DNA of 64,000 nucleotides from Arthrobacter sp. EM1 (GTDB lineage: Bacteria > Actinomycetota > Actinomycetes > Actinomycetales > Micrococcaceae), in the NCBI RefSeq assembly GCF_029964055.1, contig NZ_CP124836.1, positions 3,162,001-3,226,000 on the forward strand, written 5' to 3'. The notes below the pieces were generated by a model. It was not told the DNA's origin and searched no databases. It saw only the letters and a program-made list of their open reading frames with translations. Shown in pieces: positions 34,616 through 43,119 of the stretch; the stretch's first letter is position 1; each line of letters begins with the position of its first letter. The position numbers and the translations under genes are program-made.

Positions 34616-35647
34616 TCAGCCGGCCGCGCCGATCCCCTCGGCAGGAACGACGACGGCGCCGCTCGCCCGGGAATCCGGGTTCAGCATCCAGCCCACGCGC
34701 TTCACGGTGCGCAGCATGACCACGCTTTCGACGAGCACGATCCCGGGCACTTTTTGCTGCAGGACCAACTCGATGCTCATAACGTCCGCCAGGGACTGCA
34801 GCCACATAATGATCACAAAGTTGGTCGGACCAGTGGTGGACGCGCTGAGCCGCACGTTCCGCATCGTCTTCAACTCAGCGGCCGCTTCCTCATGCCGCCC
34901 GGCCGGGACATTGACGAACCACTGGCAGGTCACAGGGAACGCCGAGAAGCGCTGGGCGACCTCGCAGCGGAACGACAGGATCCCGCTGGCGAGCACCCGG
35001 TTCAGCTGTCGCTGCACGGTGGCGGGGTGCCTGCCCAGCCCTCGGGCAATGTCCGCCGCCGTCGCCCGCCCGTCCTTGGCCAGGTAAGGCAGCAGCGCCA
35101 GGTGGCTGGCCGGCAAATCGTCCCTGGCGGCGGCCCGGACGACACCGGGGGCATCCGGGCCGGCCATCGCCTTAACAGCGGCCTGCTGGGCCCGGCTCAG
35201 AACATTCAGCCGCCAGGTGCCGCCGCTGGCGTGCAGCCTGGTGCACAGTGCGGTCTGGTACTTGATCAGACCGTCGATCTCCTTCAAGCGCGAAACCACC
35301 TTGGTGCTGAAGTCATCCAGCGAGGAGGTGATCACGGTCAGCATGAGGTCCCGGTTGCTGGCGGCCTCCTCCACCGTGATGATCTCCGGCATCCCGGCGA
35401 GTTCGGCGGTGACTTCCCGGCGCCGGTGCATTTCGCAATCCACTGCGACGAACGCCAGGCACATCTGGTGGGGGTCGCCGATCAGGTGGGCCGTGATCCA
35501 GGAGACGCCGGCGGTCCGCAGCCGTTCCCAGCGGGCGGCGAGGGTGGTGGCGTGGACCCCCAGCACGTCCGCCGCATCCGCCCAGCTCAGGCGCGGCGCT
35601 ATCTGCAGGACGTTGATCAGCGCAAGGTCATCCTCGCTGAGTTCCAT
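34616..35647 (-). CDS. Tandem Lrp/AsnC-type transcriptional regulator
   Basis: A 343 aa protein with two Lrp units instead of the usual single 150-aa unit. N-terminal HTHs are at residues 5-45 (WADAADVLGVHATTLAARW) and 180-220 (TAADIARGLGRHPATVQRQL), each followed by a RAM-like effector domain. ATG 35647 follows GGAGGGA. It is divergent from the M20 amidohydrolase-MHS transporter operon and probably controls it in response to an amino acid-like ligand. Confidence 0.87.
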   Translation of the reverse strand: MELSEDDLALINVLQIAPRLSWADAADVLGVHATTLAARWERLRTAGVSWITAHLIGDPHQMCLAFVAVDCEMHRRREVTAELAGMPEIITVEEAASNRDLMLTVITSSLDDFSTKVVSRLKEIDGLIKYQTALCTRLHASGGTWRLNVLSRAQQAAVKAMAGPDAPGVVRAAARDDLPASHLALLPYLAKDGRATAADIARGLGRHPATVQRQLNRVLASGILSFRCEVAQRFSAFPVTCQWFVNVPAGRHEEAAAELKTMRNVRLSASTTGPTNFVIIMWLQSLADVMSIELVLQQKVPGIVLVESVVMLRTVKRVGWMLNPDSRASGAVVVPAEGIGAAG

Positions 35648-35662
35648 GATTTCCCTCCGGCG

Positions 35663-35691
35663 ATGCACGAAACCTGCGATAGGCAGTGCAT
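35663..35691. promoter_or_regulatory. Putative operator of the Lrp-type regulator
   Basis: ATGCAC (35663-35668) and GTGCAT (35686-35691) form a perfect inverted repeat with a 17-nt spacer. It lies 16 nt before the regulator ATG in the divergent region. TGCATTTTGCATTTT follows directly. Confidence 0.45.
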
Positions 35692-35797
35692 TTTGCATTT
35701 TTTCAGGCCTTTATGGCCCTGTGAGGCAGGTCACTCCAGAATAGACCCAAGACCCCGCCGGGCCGAACCCGGCCGAACCGAACCTAAAGGAGACCAC

Positions 35798-37057
35798 GTG
35801 CCGATCACCGCAGACGCCCGCGAAATGCAGGCGGATCTTGCCCGCTTCCGCCACGAGCTGCACCGGGAGCCGGAAATCGGGCTGACGCTGCCCCGCACCC
35901 AGGAGAAGGTGCTCCAGGCCCTCGACGGGCTCGGCTATGAGATCACGCTCGGCCGGGACACGACGTCCGTCACCGCGGTCCTGCGCGGACAGGCTCCCGG
36001 CGCGGACACCCGCCCGGCCGTGCTCCTTCGCGCGGACATGGACGGCCTGCCGGTGCAGGAAAAAACCGGCGTGGACTTCACCTCCAGGATCGACGGCGCC
36101 ATGCACGCCTGCGGCCACGACCTGCACACCGCCATGCTCACCGGCGCCGCGACCCTCTTGGCCGAACGCCGGCACCGGCTGGCCGGCGACGTCGTGCTGA
36201 TGTTCCAGCCCGGCGAGGAAGGCTTCGACGGCGCCAGCCACATGATCCGGGAAGGCGTCCTTGACGCCGCGGGCCGACGGGTGGACGCGGCCTACGGCAT
36301 GCACGTCTTTTCCGCCCTGGAACGGTACGGCACGTTCTGCACCAAGCCCGGCGTGATGCTCAGCTCCTCGGACGGCCTGACGGTCACCGTGCTCGGGGCC
36401 GGCGGCCACGGCTCGGCCCCGCACTCGGCCAAGGACCCGGTCACCGCGGCCGCCGAAATGGTCACTGCCCTCCAGGTCATGGTCACCCGCCAGTTCAACA
36501 TGTTCGATCCCGTGGTCCTGTCGGTGGGCGTGCTGCAGGCCGGCACCAAGCGCAACATCATCCCGGAAACCGCCCGCATCGAGGCCACCATCCGGACCTT
36601 CTCCGAGGAATCCCGGCAGAAGATGATGGAGGCCGTGCCGCGCCTGCTCAAGGGCATCGCGGCGGCGCACGGGCTCGACGTGGACGTCGACTACCAGCAG
36701 GAGTACCCGCTCACCATCACCGACGAGGACGAGACCCGCACCGCGGAGACCGTCATTGAGGGCTTGTTCGGCGATTCCAGGCTCGCCCGCTGGGCCACCC
36801 CGCTGAGCGGCTCCGAGGACTTCTCGAGGGTCCTCGCCGAGGTCCCCGGCACGTTCATCGGGCTGAGCGCCGTTCCCCGCGACGCCGACCACGCCACCGC
36901 CGCGTTCAACCACTCCCCGTACGCCACGTTCGACGACGGCGTGCTGGCCGACGGGGCCGCGCTCTACGCGGAACTCGCCGTTAGCCGGCTCGCCGCGCTG
37001 GCAGCAGCCGGCCTTCCCGGCGCGGGCGACACCGCCGCCGCCTCCACCCTTTCCTAA
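35798..37057 (+). CDS. M20 family amidohydrolase (hippurate hydrolase-like)
   Basis: A 419 aa metal-dependent amidase that splits N-acyl amino acids. It has RFRHELHREPEIGLTLPRT at the start, metal ligands in HACGHDLHTAMLTG near 105-115, the general-base Glu pair in PGEEGFDGA near 145, and SGSEDFSRVL late. GTG 35798 follows AAAGGAG. The frame extends far upstream but that part overlaps the regulator. With the MHS transporter 22 nt downstream, it probably takes up and deacylates an N-acyl or N-carbamoyl amino acid. Confidence 0.9.
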   Translation: MPITADAREMQADLARFRHELHREPEIGLTLPRTQEKVLQALDGLGYEITLGRDTTSVTAVLRGQAPGADTRPAVLLRADMDGLPVQEKTGVDFTSRIDGAMHACGHDLHTAMLTGAATLLAERRHRLAGDVVLMFQPGEEGFDGASHMIREGVLDAAGRRVDAAYGMHVFSALERYGTFCTKPGVMLSSSDGLTVTVLGAGGHGSAPHSAKDPVTAAAEMVTALQVMVTRQFNMFDPVVLSVGVLQAGTKRNIIPETARIEATIRTFSEESRQKMMEAVPRLLKGIAAAHGLDVDVDYQQEYPLTITDEDETRTAETVIEGLFGDSRLARWATPLSGSEDFSRVLAEVPGTFIGLSAVPRDADHATAAFNHSPYATFDDGVLADGAALYAELAVSRLAALAAAGLPGAGDTAAASTLS

Positions 37058-37079
37058 CCCCACCCCCGAGGGAGAAACC

Positions 37080-38369
37080 ATGACCGCCACCACGTCCGTG
37101 CCCACGGCACCCCGGACCTCCACCCGCAAAACGATCATCGGCACCGGCATCGGCAACGCCGTCGAATGGTACGACTGGGCCATCTACGCCACGTTCACGC
37201 CGTTCATCGCCAGCCAGCTCTTCAGCAAGGCCGATCCCGCCTCGGCCGTGCTGTCCACGCTGGCGATTTTCGCCGTCGGCTTCGTGGCGCGCCCTTTCGG
37301 CGGATTCCTGTTCGGCTGGATCGGTGACCGGATCGGCCGCAAGGCGTCCATGACCCTCGCAGTCGGCCTCGCCTCGGTGGGCAGCTTGATGATCGCCGTC
37401 GCGCCGACCTTCGCCACCGTCGGCGCGTGGGCGTCCTTTATGCTCCTGGTCGCGCGCCTCGTGCAGGGCCTGGCGCACGGCGGCGAGCTGCCATCGTCGC
37501 AGACCTACCTGTCGGAGATGGCGCCGAAGGAACACCGCGGCTTCTGGGCCACCCTGATTTACACCTCCGGCACAGTCGGGATTCTGCTCGGTACGCTGCT
37601 CGGCGCCGTGCTGAACATGGTCATGAGCACGGAAGTGATGAACGCCTGGGGCTGGCGGATTCCGTTCCTGGTCGGCGCGGCCATGGGCCTGTACGCGCTG
37701 ATCATGCGGTCCCGGCTGCCCGAGACGGACGTCTTCGCCGGTGAAGCCCTGGCGGAGAAGCGCGCGCCGATCTGGCCGCAGATCGTCCGGCACCGCAAGC
37801 AGGCGCTGCAGGTCATCGGCCTGACGGTCGGCCTGACCGTGATCTACTACATCTGGGGTGTCGTCGCCCCCAGCTACGCCACCACGGCGCTGAAGATCGA
37901 CCGCGGCGAAGCGCTCTGGGCCGGCGTGATCGGCAACATCGTCTTCATCGCCGCGCTGCCGTTCTGGGGCAAGCTCTCGGACCGGATCGGCCGGAAAAAG
38001 GTGCTGTGGGCCGGCGCGATCGGCGCAGGCATCATGCACTTTCCGATGACCGCCCTCCTCAAGGATTCGGCCTGGCAGCTGGCCGTAAGCATGTCGGTGA
38101 TGCTGATCTTCATCGCCGCGAGCGCGGCAATCGTCCCCGCCGTCTACGCGGAGCTGTTCCCCACCAGCATCCGCACGGTCGGCGTCGGCGTCCCGTACTC
38201 GATCTGTGTGGCCCTGTTCGGCGGCACCGCGCCGTACCTTCAGCAGTGGCTGGGCACGAGCTTGCAGATGCCGCAGCTGTTCAACATCTACGCCCTGGTG
38301 CTGCTGGCCATCTCCGCCGCCTTCGTCTTCACCATCCCGGAAACCAAGGGCAAGGACCTCACCGCCTGA
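37080..38369 (+). CDS. MHS-family (metabolite:H+ symporter) transporter
   Basis: A 429 aa MFS transporter with 12 helices. The MHS signature IGNAVEWYDWAIYATF is at residues 22-37, FGWIGDRIGRKASM is the motif A loop, and SETYLSEMAPKEHRGFW-like text (QTYLSEMAPKEHRGFWAT) lies near 142. Relatives import organic acids such as shikimate, citrate, ketoglutarate or osmolytes. It is probably the importer for the amidohydrolase substrate. ATG preceded by GAGGGAG. Confidence 0.9.
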   Translation: MTATTSVPTAPRTSTRKTIIGTGIGNAVEWYDWAIYATFTPFIASQLFSKADPASAVLSTLAIFAVGFVARPFGGFLFGWIGDRIGRKASMTLAVGLASVGSLMIAVAPTFATVGAWASFMLLVARLVQGLAHGGELPSSQTYLSEMAPKEHRGFWATLIYTSGTVGILLGTLLGAVLNMVMSTEVMNAWGWRIPFLVGAAMGLYALIMRSRLPETDVFAGEALAEKRAPIWPQIVRHRKQALQVIGLTVGLTVIYYIWGVVAPSYATTALKIDRGEALWAGVIGNIVFIAALPFWGKLSDRIGRKKVLWAGAIGAGIMHFPMTALLKDSAWQLAVSMSVMLIFIAASAAIVPAVYAELFPTSIRTVGVGVPYSICVALFGGTAPYLQQWLGTSLQMPQLFNIYALVLLAISAAFVFTIPETKGKDLTA

Positions 38370-38390
38370 CCCGGTGCGGCGCCGGTTGCT

Positions 38391-38438
38391 CTATCAGTTA
38401 TGGCTGTTCTGAAGGCTCAGAACAGCCATAACTGATAG
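38391..38438. terminator. Perfect 22-bp stem-loop between convergent MFS genes
   Basis: Left arm 38391-38412 and right arm 38417-38438 are exact reverse complements; the arms begin CTATCAGTTATGGC and end in TCTGA. The loop is AGGC. There is no T run on either side. It lies between two convergent genes and could stop transcription from both. Confidence 0.7.
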
Positions 38439-38472
38439 GGCATCGTGTGGTGCGGGGAGGGCAGGGGTTAGG

Positions 38473-39780
38473 TCAGCCGCCGATGAAGCGGTCCCGCCCG
38501 GCACGGTAGCCGAATACCGCGGCCAGCGAGCCGACGGCGAGGAAGAGCACACCGGCGGCAGCGAAGGACCCCGTGGCCTGGTGCAGTTGGCCGACCATCA
38601 GGGTGCCGGTGGAACCCACCCCGTAGCCCACACCCTGCATCATGCCGGACAGGTGCGCTGCGGTGTGCCCGTCCCGGGTGCGGACCATGATCATGGTCAG
38701 CGCGACGGCGGTCAGGCTGCCCTGGCCCAGGCCCAACAGCCCGGTCCACAGCCAGATCAGTTCAAGCGGGCCGAAAATGCTCAGCGCGAAGCCGCAACCG
38801 GTCATCAGCGCCACGACGGTGTTGATCGCGCGCTGGTCCCGGAACCTGGTGGCGAGCGCCGGGGCGAACAGGGACCCCAGCATCTGCAACACGATCGACA
38901 CGGAGACGATCACCCCGGCCGTGCCGCCGTCCACCCCTCGTTCGCGCAGGATAGGGGCCAGCCAGGCGAAAACGCTGAAGGACATCATGGCTTGGAGGAC
39001 CATAAAGAGGGTCACCTGCCATGCCACCGCCGAGCGCCACACATTCACGCCGCCGTGCGCGCTCTGGTGCCGGCCGTGACGCTGCCTGATGGCCAGCGGC
39101 AGAAACAGCAGAAGAACAACGCCGGCGGGCAGCGCCCAGAACCGCAGCGCCGCGGTCCATTCGCCCGTCGCGCTGAAGACCGGGTAGGTGAACCCTGCGC
39201 CAAGGGCAGCGGAGGCGCAGATCGCGGTGGTGTAGAGCCCGCCCATCAGGCCGAGCCGGTGCGGGAAGTCACGTTTTACCAAGCCGGGCAGCAGCACATT
39301 GCACAGCGAGATCGCGGCACCGCAGGCCGCCGTTCCGGCCAGCAAGGCAGGCAGGTGCCCGGTGCCCCCGGCCTCCAGCGGCCGCAGCAGCAGCCCGGCA
39401 GTGAGCACCGCCATGGCGCCGAGCAACACCCGCTCGGCCCCGAAGCGGCGGGCCAGGACCGGAGCGAGCGGCGCGAACACGCCCAGCAGCGTCACAGGCA
39501 CGGTGGTAAGGACGACGACGGCCCAGCCCGGCAGTCCGGCGTCGGCCGTCACCTCGGGAAGCACCGCGGAGAAGCTGGAGAAGACGGTCCGGAGGTTCAG
39601 CCCGATCAGGACCAGGCACACGCCCAGATAGGCCAGGGTGCGGCGGCTGCCGACCCGGGTGGGCTCCGCCGCGGGAACGTCATCGATTTCGGCGTCCACG
39701 AGCAGGGCCCGGCGGTCGGCGGCATCGTCGCCGCCGGCGGCGGAATCCTGGGAGCTTTTCGGGACGGTCACGGACCCCAT
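38473..39780 (-). CDS. CynX/NimT-type MFS transporter
   Basis: A 435 aa transporter with 12 helices after a polar 50-residue N-terminus. The family pattern LIGLNLRTVFSSFSAVLPEV is near residues 56-75, and GLYTTAICASAALGAGFTYP and MMQGVGYGVGSTGTLMVGQL are also typical. CynX/NimT proteins move cyanate, nitroimidazoles or other small anions. Start at ATG 39780; the frame runs on upstream without support. A broken partial copy lies at 33920-34440. Confidence 0.88.
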   Translation of the reverse strand: MGSVTVPKSSQDSAAGGDDAADRRALLVDAEIDDVPAAEPTRVGSRRTLAYLGVCLVLIGLNLRTVFSSFSAVLPEVTADAGLPGWAVVVLTTVPVTLLGVFAPLAPVLARRFGAERVLLGAMAVLTAGLLLRPLEAGGTGHLPALLAGTAACGAAISLCNVLLPGLVKRDFPHRLGLMGGLYTTAICASAALGAGFTYPVFSATGEWTAALRFWALPAGVVLLLFLPLAIRQRHGRHQSAHGGVNVWRSAVAWQVTLFMVLQAMMSFSVFAWLAPILRERGVDGGTAGVIVSVSIVLQMLGSLFAPALATRFRDQRAINTVVALMTGCGFALSIFGPLELIWLWTGLLGLGQGSLTAVALTMIMVRTRDGHTAAHLSGMMQGVGYGVGSTGTLMVGQLHQATGSFAAAGVLFLAVGSLAAVFGYRAGRDRFIGG

Positions 39781-39874
39781 TCTGGCAGGCCCGCCAACGA
39801 ACGGCGTCAGGAACACCCGGTCCGGCAAGACCGTCAGCCCGGCCGGGCGCCGGAACTCCACTATTCTGGAAGGG

Positions 39875-40798
39875 ATGAGTGAATCCCCAGAATCCCCCGA
39901 AGTGCCGCAGCCATCGCGCCCAATAACCCCCGGCAGCCAAGCCTCCTTCGGCACGTATGGCGGGCGCCCGGTCAGTTTTGTGCGCCGCGGCACCCGCCTG
40001 CAGGGCCGCCGGCAGGCGGCCTGGGAGGAACATTCCGACCGGTGGGCGATCGATGTCCCCCGGCACATCGCCAACACCTCCGTGCACCCGGACTACGTCT
40101 TCGACGCCGAAACCGAATTTGGCCGCACAGCCCCGCTGATCGTGGAGATCGGCTCCGGCCTGGGCGACGCCGTCTGCCATGCCGCCGAGGAGAACCCGGA
40201 CACGGACTTCCTCGCCGTTGAGGTCTACACCCCGGGCCTGGCCAACACGCTGGTCAAGATCAACAGCCGCGGCCTGCGCAATGTCCGAGTGGTGGAGGCT
40301 AATGCCCCCGAGGTACTGGCCACCATGCTGCCGGCCGGTTCCGTGACGGAGCTGTGGGTCTTCTTCCCGGACCCCTGGCACAAGTCCCGGCACCACAAGC
40401 GCCGCCTCATCCAGCCGGCCTTCGCTCAGCTGGCAGCACGGTCCCTCAAACCCGGCGGCCTCTGGCGGATTGCGACGGACTGGTCCAACTACGCCGTGCA
40501 CGTCCGCGAGGTCCTGGCTGACTCCCCCGACTTTGAGAACCTGCACGACGGCGAGCGCAGCGGGGCGCAGAGCCCGCTCACGCAGGTATGGCAGTCCGGT
40601 GTCGAAGCCCTTGTGGGCGGGGCGCCGGTCAAGGAGGGCCGGGCACCTGTCAGCACCGAGCACACCGGCCCCAACGAGGGCACCGACGACGCAGGCGGCT
40701 GGGCCCCGCGCTTCGAGGGCCGGATCCTGACGAGTTTCGAGAACAAGGCCCATGAAGCGGGCCGGCTCATCTTCGACCTCAGCTACCGGCGCCGCTAG
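39875..40798 (+). CDS. trmB: tRNA (guanine-N7-)-methyltransferase
   Basis: SAM-dependent enzyme that makes m7G46 in the variable loop of tRNA. At 307 aa it is longer than the usual 210-240, because of a 35-residue polar N-terminus and an insertion near the end. VEIGSGLGDAVCHAAEENPD is the SAM motif near residue 91, and FPDPWHKSRHHKRRLI near 168 is the TrmB hallmark. TATTCT at 39862-39867 lies 7 nt from the ATG, with GGAAGGG between. Confidence 0.93.
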   Translation: MSESPESPEVPQPSRPITPGSQASFGTYGGRPVSFVRRGTRLQGRRQAAWEEHSDRWAIDVPRHIANTSVHPDYVFDAETEFGRTAPLIVEIGSGLGDAVCHAAEENPDTDFLAVEVYTPGLANTLVKINSRGLRNVRVVEANAPEVLATMLPAGSVTELWVFFPDPWHKSRHHKRRLIQPAFAQLAARSLKPGGLWRIATDWSNYAVHVREVLADSPDFENLHDGERSGAQSPLTQVWQSGVEALVGGAPVKEGRAPVSTEHTGPNEGTDDAGGWAPRFEGRILTSFENKAHEAGRLIFDLSYRRR

Positions 40799-40938
40799 AA
40801 CAGACACCGCTGTTCCCGGCCGCCTCCGCGTGGCACGATAACGGGAGATGCACGAACCGGTCCGAACCCACGTCCGGCAGAACCACCAAGCAAGTTGAGG
40901 GGCCCGCCATCAAGAGAGAACTCAAGGACGCCGCGGAC

Positions 40939-41727
40939 GTGGCGGAGAACATCACCAACTCCCGTGCGCTGGAACTGGTGGCCCGTGCCGGTTTTGCCGT
41001 GAGCGGCATCCTGCACCTCCTCATCGGCGTCGTTTCGATCCGGCTCGCCATGGGTGGTGAGGGCGAGGCTGACGTCAGCGGAGCCGTCGAACAGCTCGGC
41101 AGCCAGCCGGCCGGCCCGTTGCTGCTGTGGAGCTCCTTCGCCGCCTGCGTGGCCCTGGCAATCTGGCAAACCAGTGATGCCATCTTCGACTTTGAGCACC
41201 TGCAGGCGAAGAAAAAGGTGGGGAAGAAGCTCAAAGCAGCCCTCCAGGCCGTTGTCTACGCCGGACTCGCCGTCACGCTGTTGTCCTTCGCCAGCGGCGC
41301 AGGCAAGGACCACAGCACGTCCACGAGCGATCTCACGGTGACCGTTATCCAAGCCCCCGGAGGCTATCTGCTGCTGATCGCCGTCGGCGCAGGGATCGGA
41401 GTCGCCGGAATTGTCTATGCCATCCGCGGCTTCCGGCAGTCCTTCCTCAAGCACCTCCGCCTCCCGGCCCCGCGGCAGGCAAGGACGGCGGTGACCATCC
41501 TCGGCGTCGTCGGCTACGCAGCGAAAGGCATCGCCTTGCTGCTGGTGGGCCTGCTGGTAACCATTGCCACCGTGAAGGCCCACCCAGAGGAGTCAACCGG
41601 ACTCGACGGCGGCCTAAAGGCCCTCCGCGACCAGCCGTTCGGTGTGTACATGCTGGCCGCCGTCGGCGCTGGCCTGATCTGTTATGGCATCTTCATGATG
41701 GTGCGGGCCAAACTGGCGAAGATGTAA
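40939..41727 (+). CDS. DUF1206 membrane protein
   Basis: A 262 aa protein with three repeats of a two-helix DUF1206 unit, about six helices in all. Each starts with a short amphipathic helix: LELVARAGFAVSGILHLLIG, KAALQAVVYAGLAVTLLSFA, and RTAVTILGVVGYAAKGIALL. Function unknown; common in actinobacteria. The GTG start (MAENITNSR) lies within an upstream frame that reads IKRELKDAADV but has no standard start codon. Confidence 0.85.
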   Translation: MAENITNSRALELVARAGFAVSGILHLLIGVVSIRLAMGGEGEADVSGAVEQLGSQPAGPLLLWSSFAACVALAIWQTSDAIFDFEHLQAKKKVGKKLKAALQAVVYAGLAVTLLSFASGAGKDHSTSTSDLTVTVIQAPGGYLLLIAVGAGIGVAGIVYAIRGFRQSFLKHLRLPAPRQARTAVTILGVVGYAAKGIALLLVGLLVTIATVKAHPEESTGLDGGLKALRDQPFGVYMLAAVGAGLICYGIFMMVRAKLAKM

Positions 41728-41752
41728 GGCCGGAAGCGCCCGGACCACCCGC

Positions 41753-42436
41753 TCATCCCTGCGGCACGGCTATGAAGGCCACCGTTTGTTGCTGCCCGTT
41801 GCGCATTTCAATGCTGGCGATGTTGGCCAGCTGCACGGGCGTGGCACCGGTGATCCGGACCCTGCCGCTGGGCGTGGCCGTCCACGCGCAGGCTCGGTCC
41901 TCGGTGCCGGCGCTGTCCTTCACCCAAAGCGAGAAGGTGCCCTCCAGCGGCAGGCTGCGGCCGTCGACGGAAAGCTCGGTGCCCCACGTCTTTTTGACCA
42001 TCCCTACGGTGATCTGCGGTCCGTCGCTGGCCTGCACCGAGTAGCTGGCGTCCGGTTTGGGCGGCGGGTTAATCAGCGGCGCAGCGAGGATTCCCAGGGC
42101 GAGGCAGGCCGCTGCCGCCGCCGCGAGCGCCGCGGTCCAGCGGCGTCGTGCCTGCCGGCGCCGGCTGGACAGTTCGTCGAGCATCCGTCGCGGTACGCCG
42201 GCCGGGGCGGGAGCCGGCTGCTCCGGTTCCCGCCCCGCCGTGGCCGCGGCGCCGAGGGCGACGGCGTCGGGCACCGGAAGCGCGTCCAGCAGTGCCGGAA
42301 GGCTGGCCAAGTCGTCAAGTTCCTGCCGGCACTCCGCACAGCCGCCCAGGTGCTGTTCGAAGGTTAGGGCCTCCGCGGGCGCCAGGCCGCCGAGCAGGTA
42401 GGCCCCGAGCAGCTGGTGCATTTCGGAGCCGCTCAC
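41753..42436 (-). CDS. Anti-sigma factor, RskA type
   Basis: A 227 aa membrane protein that holds its partner ECF sigma factor inactive. The N-terminal zinc-binding anti-sigma motif H-x3-C-x2-C is in FEQHLGGCAECRQEL near residues 25-40. One membrane helix near 100-120 (LAAAAAACLALGILAAPLI) is followed by an RskA-type extracytoplasmic domain ending TVAFIAVPQG. It overlaps the sigma gene by 4 nt. Signal-dependent proteolysis is the expected release mechanism. Confidence 0.9.
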   Translation of the reverse strand: MSGSEMHQLLGAYLLGGLAPAEALTFEQHLGGCAECRQELDDLASLPALLDALPVPDAVALGAAATAGREPEQPAPAPAGVPRRMLDELSSRRRQARRRWTAALAAAAAACLALGILAAPLINPPPKPDASYSVQASDGPQITVGMVKKTWGTELSVDGRSLPLEGTFSLWVKDSAGTEDRACAWTATPSGRVRITGATPVQLANIASIEMRNGQQQTVAFIAVPQG

Positions 42437-42933
42437 CGCTGCACCCCCATCTCATCCAGGATCGTCCGGAGGGCCCGGACGGCGTAGAAGGCCCGGGACT
42501 TGACTGTTCCGCTCGGGATATTCAAACTCTTCGATGCCTCCTGGACGGTGAAGCGGCGGTAATGGAGGGCCACGAGTACGTCCCGGTGCTCGTTGCTCAG
42601 CCGCATCAGGGCCTCCTCCATCAATACCCGGTTGAGGAGGTCGTCAACACGCTCCTCCCCGCCGGCCAGGTCAGCCAGATCGCGGTCAGTTGTCTCGCGG
42701 GGACGGCGCTGGGCCTTGCGGTAGTTGTCGATCATGATGTTCCGGGCCGTCCGGAACAAATAGCTGCGCAGGCTTCCCGTGATGTGCGGAGACTGCTGCC
42801 AGACCCGCAGCACGGTCTCCTGCACCACATCCTCCGCCACCTGCGGGTCCCGGCAGGCGCTGAGGACAAAGCGCCTGAGGGCCGGCCCGTGGTCGCGGTA
42901 AATCGCCGCCACCACCTCTTCGTCCAGCGGCAT
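42433..42933 (-). CDS. ECF RNA polymerase sigma factor
   Basis: A 166 aa extracytoplasmic-function sigma factor. Region 2 is at residues 10-75 (RFVLSACRDPQVAEDVVQET, then TARNIMIDNYRKAQRR) and region 4 at 110-160 (LSNEHRDVLVALHYRRFTVQ, then IPSGTVKSRAFYAVRALR). There is no extra domain. It is co-transcribed with its RskA-type anti-sigma gene and preceded by a GAACC-N16-CGTC promoter, so it is probably autoregulated. SigK/SigL-like groups are the closest type. Confidence 0.92.
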   Translation of the reverse strand: MPLDEEVVAAIYRDHGPALRRFVLSACRDPQVAEDVVQETVLRVWQQSPHITGSLRSYLFRTARNIMIDNYRKAQRRPRETTDRDLADLAGGEERVDDLLNRVLMEEALMRLSNEHRDVLVALHYRRFTVQEASKSLNIPSGTVKSRAFYAVRALRTILDEMGVQR

Positions 42934-42976
42934 GACGGGCCTCCAGGACTCGTAGGGTTCTGCGCTTGTACCCTAG

Positions 42977-43001
42977 GACGCGCGGATCCCTGGAACGGTT
43001 C
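42977..43001 (-). promoter_or_regulatory. ECF-type promoter of the sigma/anti-sigma operon
   Basis: Minus strand GTGAACC (-35, core 42997-43001), 16-nt spacer, CGTC (-10, 42977-42980), 44 nt before the sigma start. It is the same motif and spacing as the divergent promoter at 43041-43065. Confidence 0.7.
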
Positions 43002-43040
43002 ACTCATCCCGGTTCCGGGCAGCAGCCCAGGGATTACTGT

Positions 43041-43065
43041 GAACCATTCTGCCCCCGGCGCCGTC
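43041..43065 (+). promoter_or_regulatory. ECF-type promoter of the lipoprotein gene
   Basis: Plus strand GTGAACC (core 43041-43045), 16-nt spacer, CGTC at 43062-43065, 55 nt before the lipoprotein ATG. It matches the promoter of the divergent sigma operon exactly in both boxes and in spacing. Confidence 0.7.
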
Positions 43066-43119
43066 GTAACGGGTAGCTCCGGCCTGGCAAGTTGGCCGGT
43101 TTGAGTCAAGGAGCAGCAG

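Noticed and set aside
34754..35797. N-terminal extension of the amidohydrolase
   Set aside because: It is antisense to the Lrp-type regulator; AAAGGAG before GTG 35798 gives a normal-length M20 protein.
35711..37183. 490-codon open frame antisense to the amidohydrolase gene
   Set aside because: It mirrors the codon bias of the M20 gene on the other strand, has repetitive Gly/Val/Glu composition and no domain.
38581..39882. 433-codon open frame antisense to the CynX/NimT-type gene
   Set aside because: GC-driven shadow of the transporter; Gln/His/Arg-rich with no motif.
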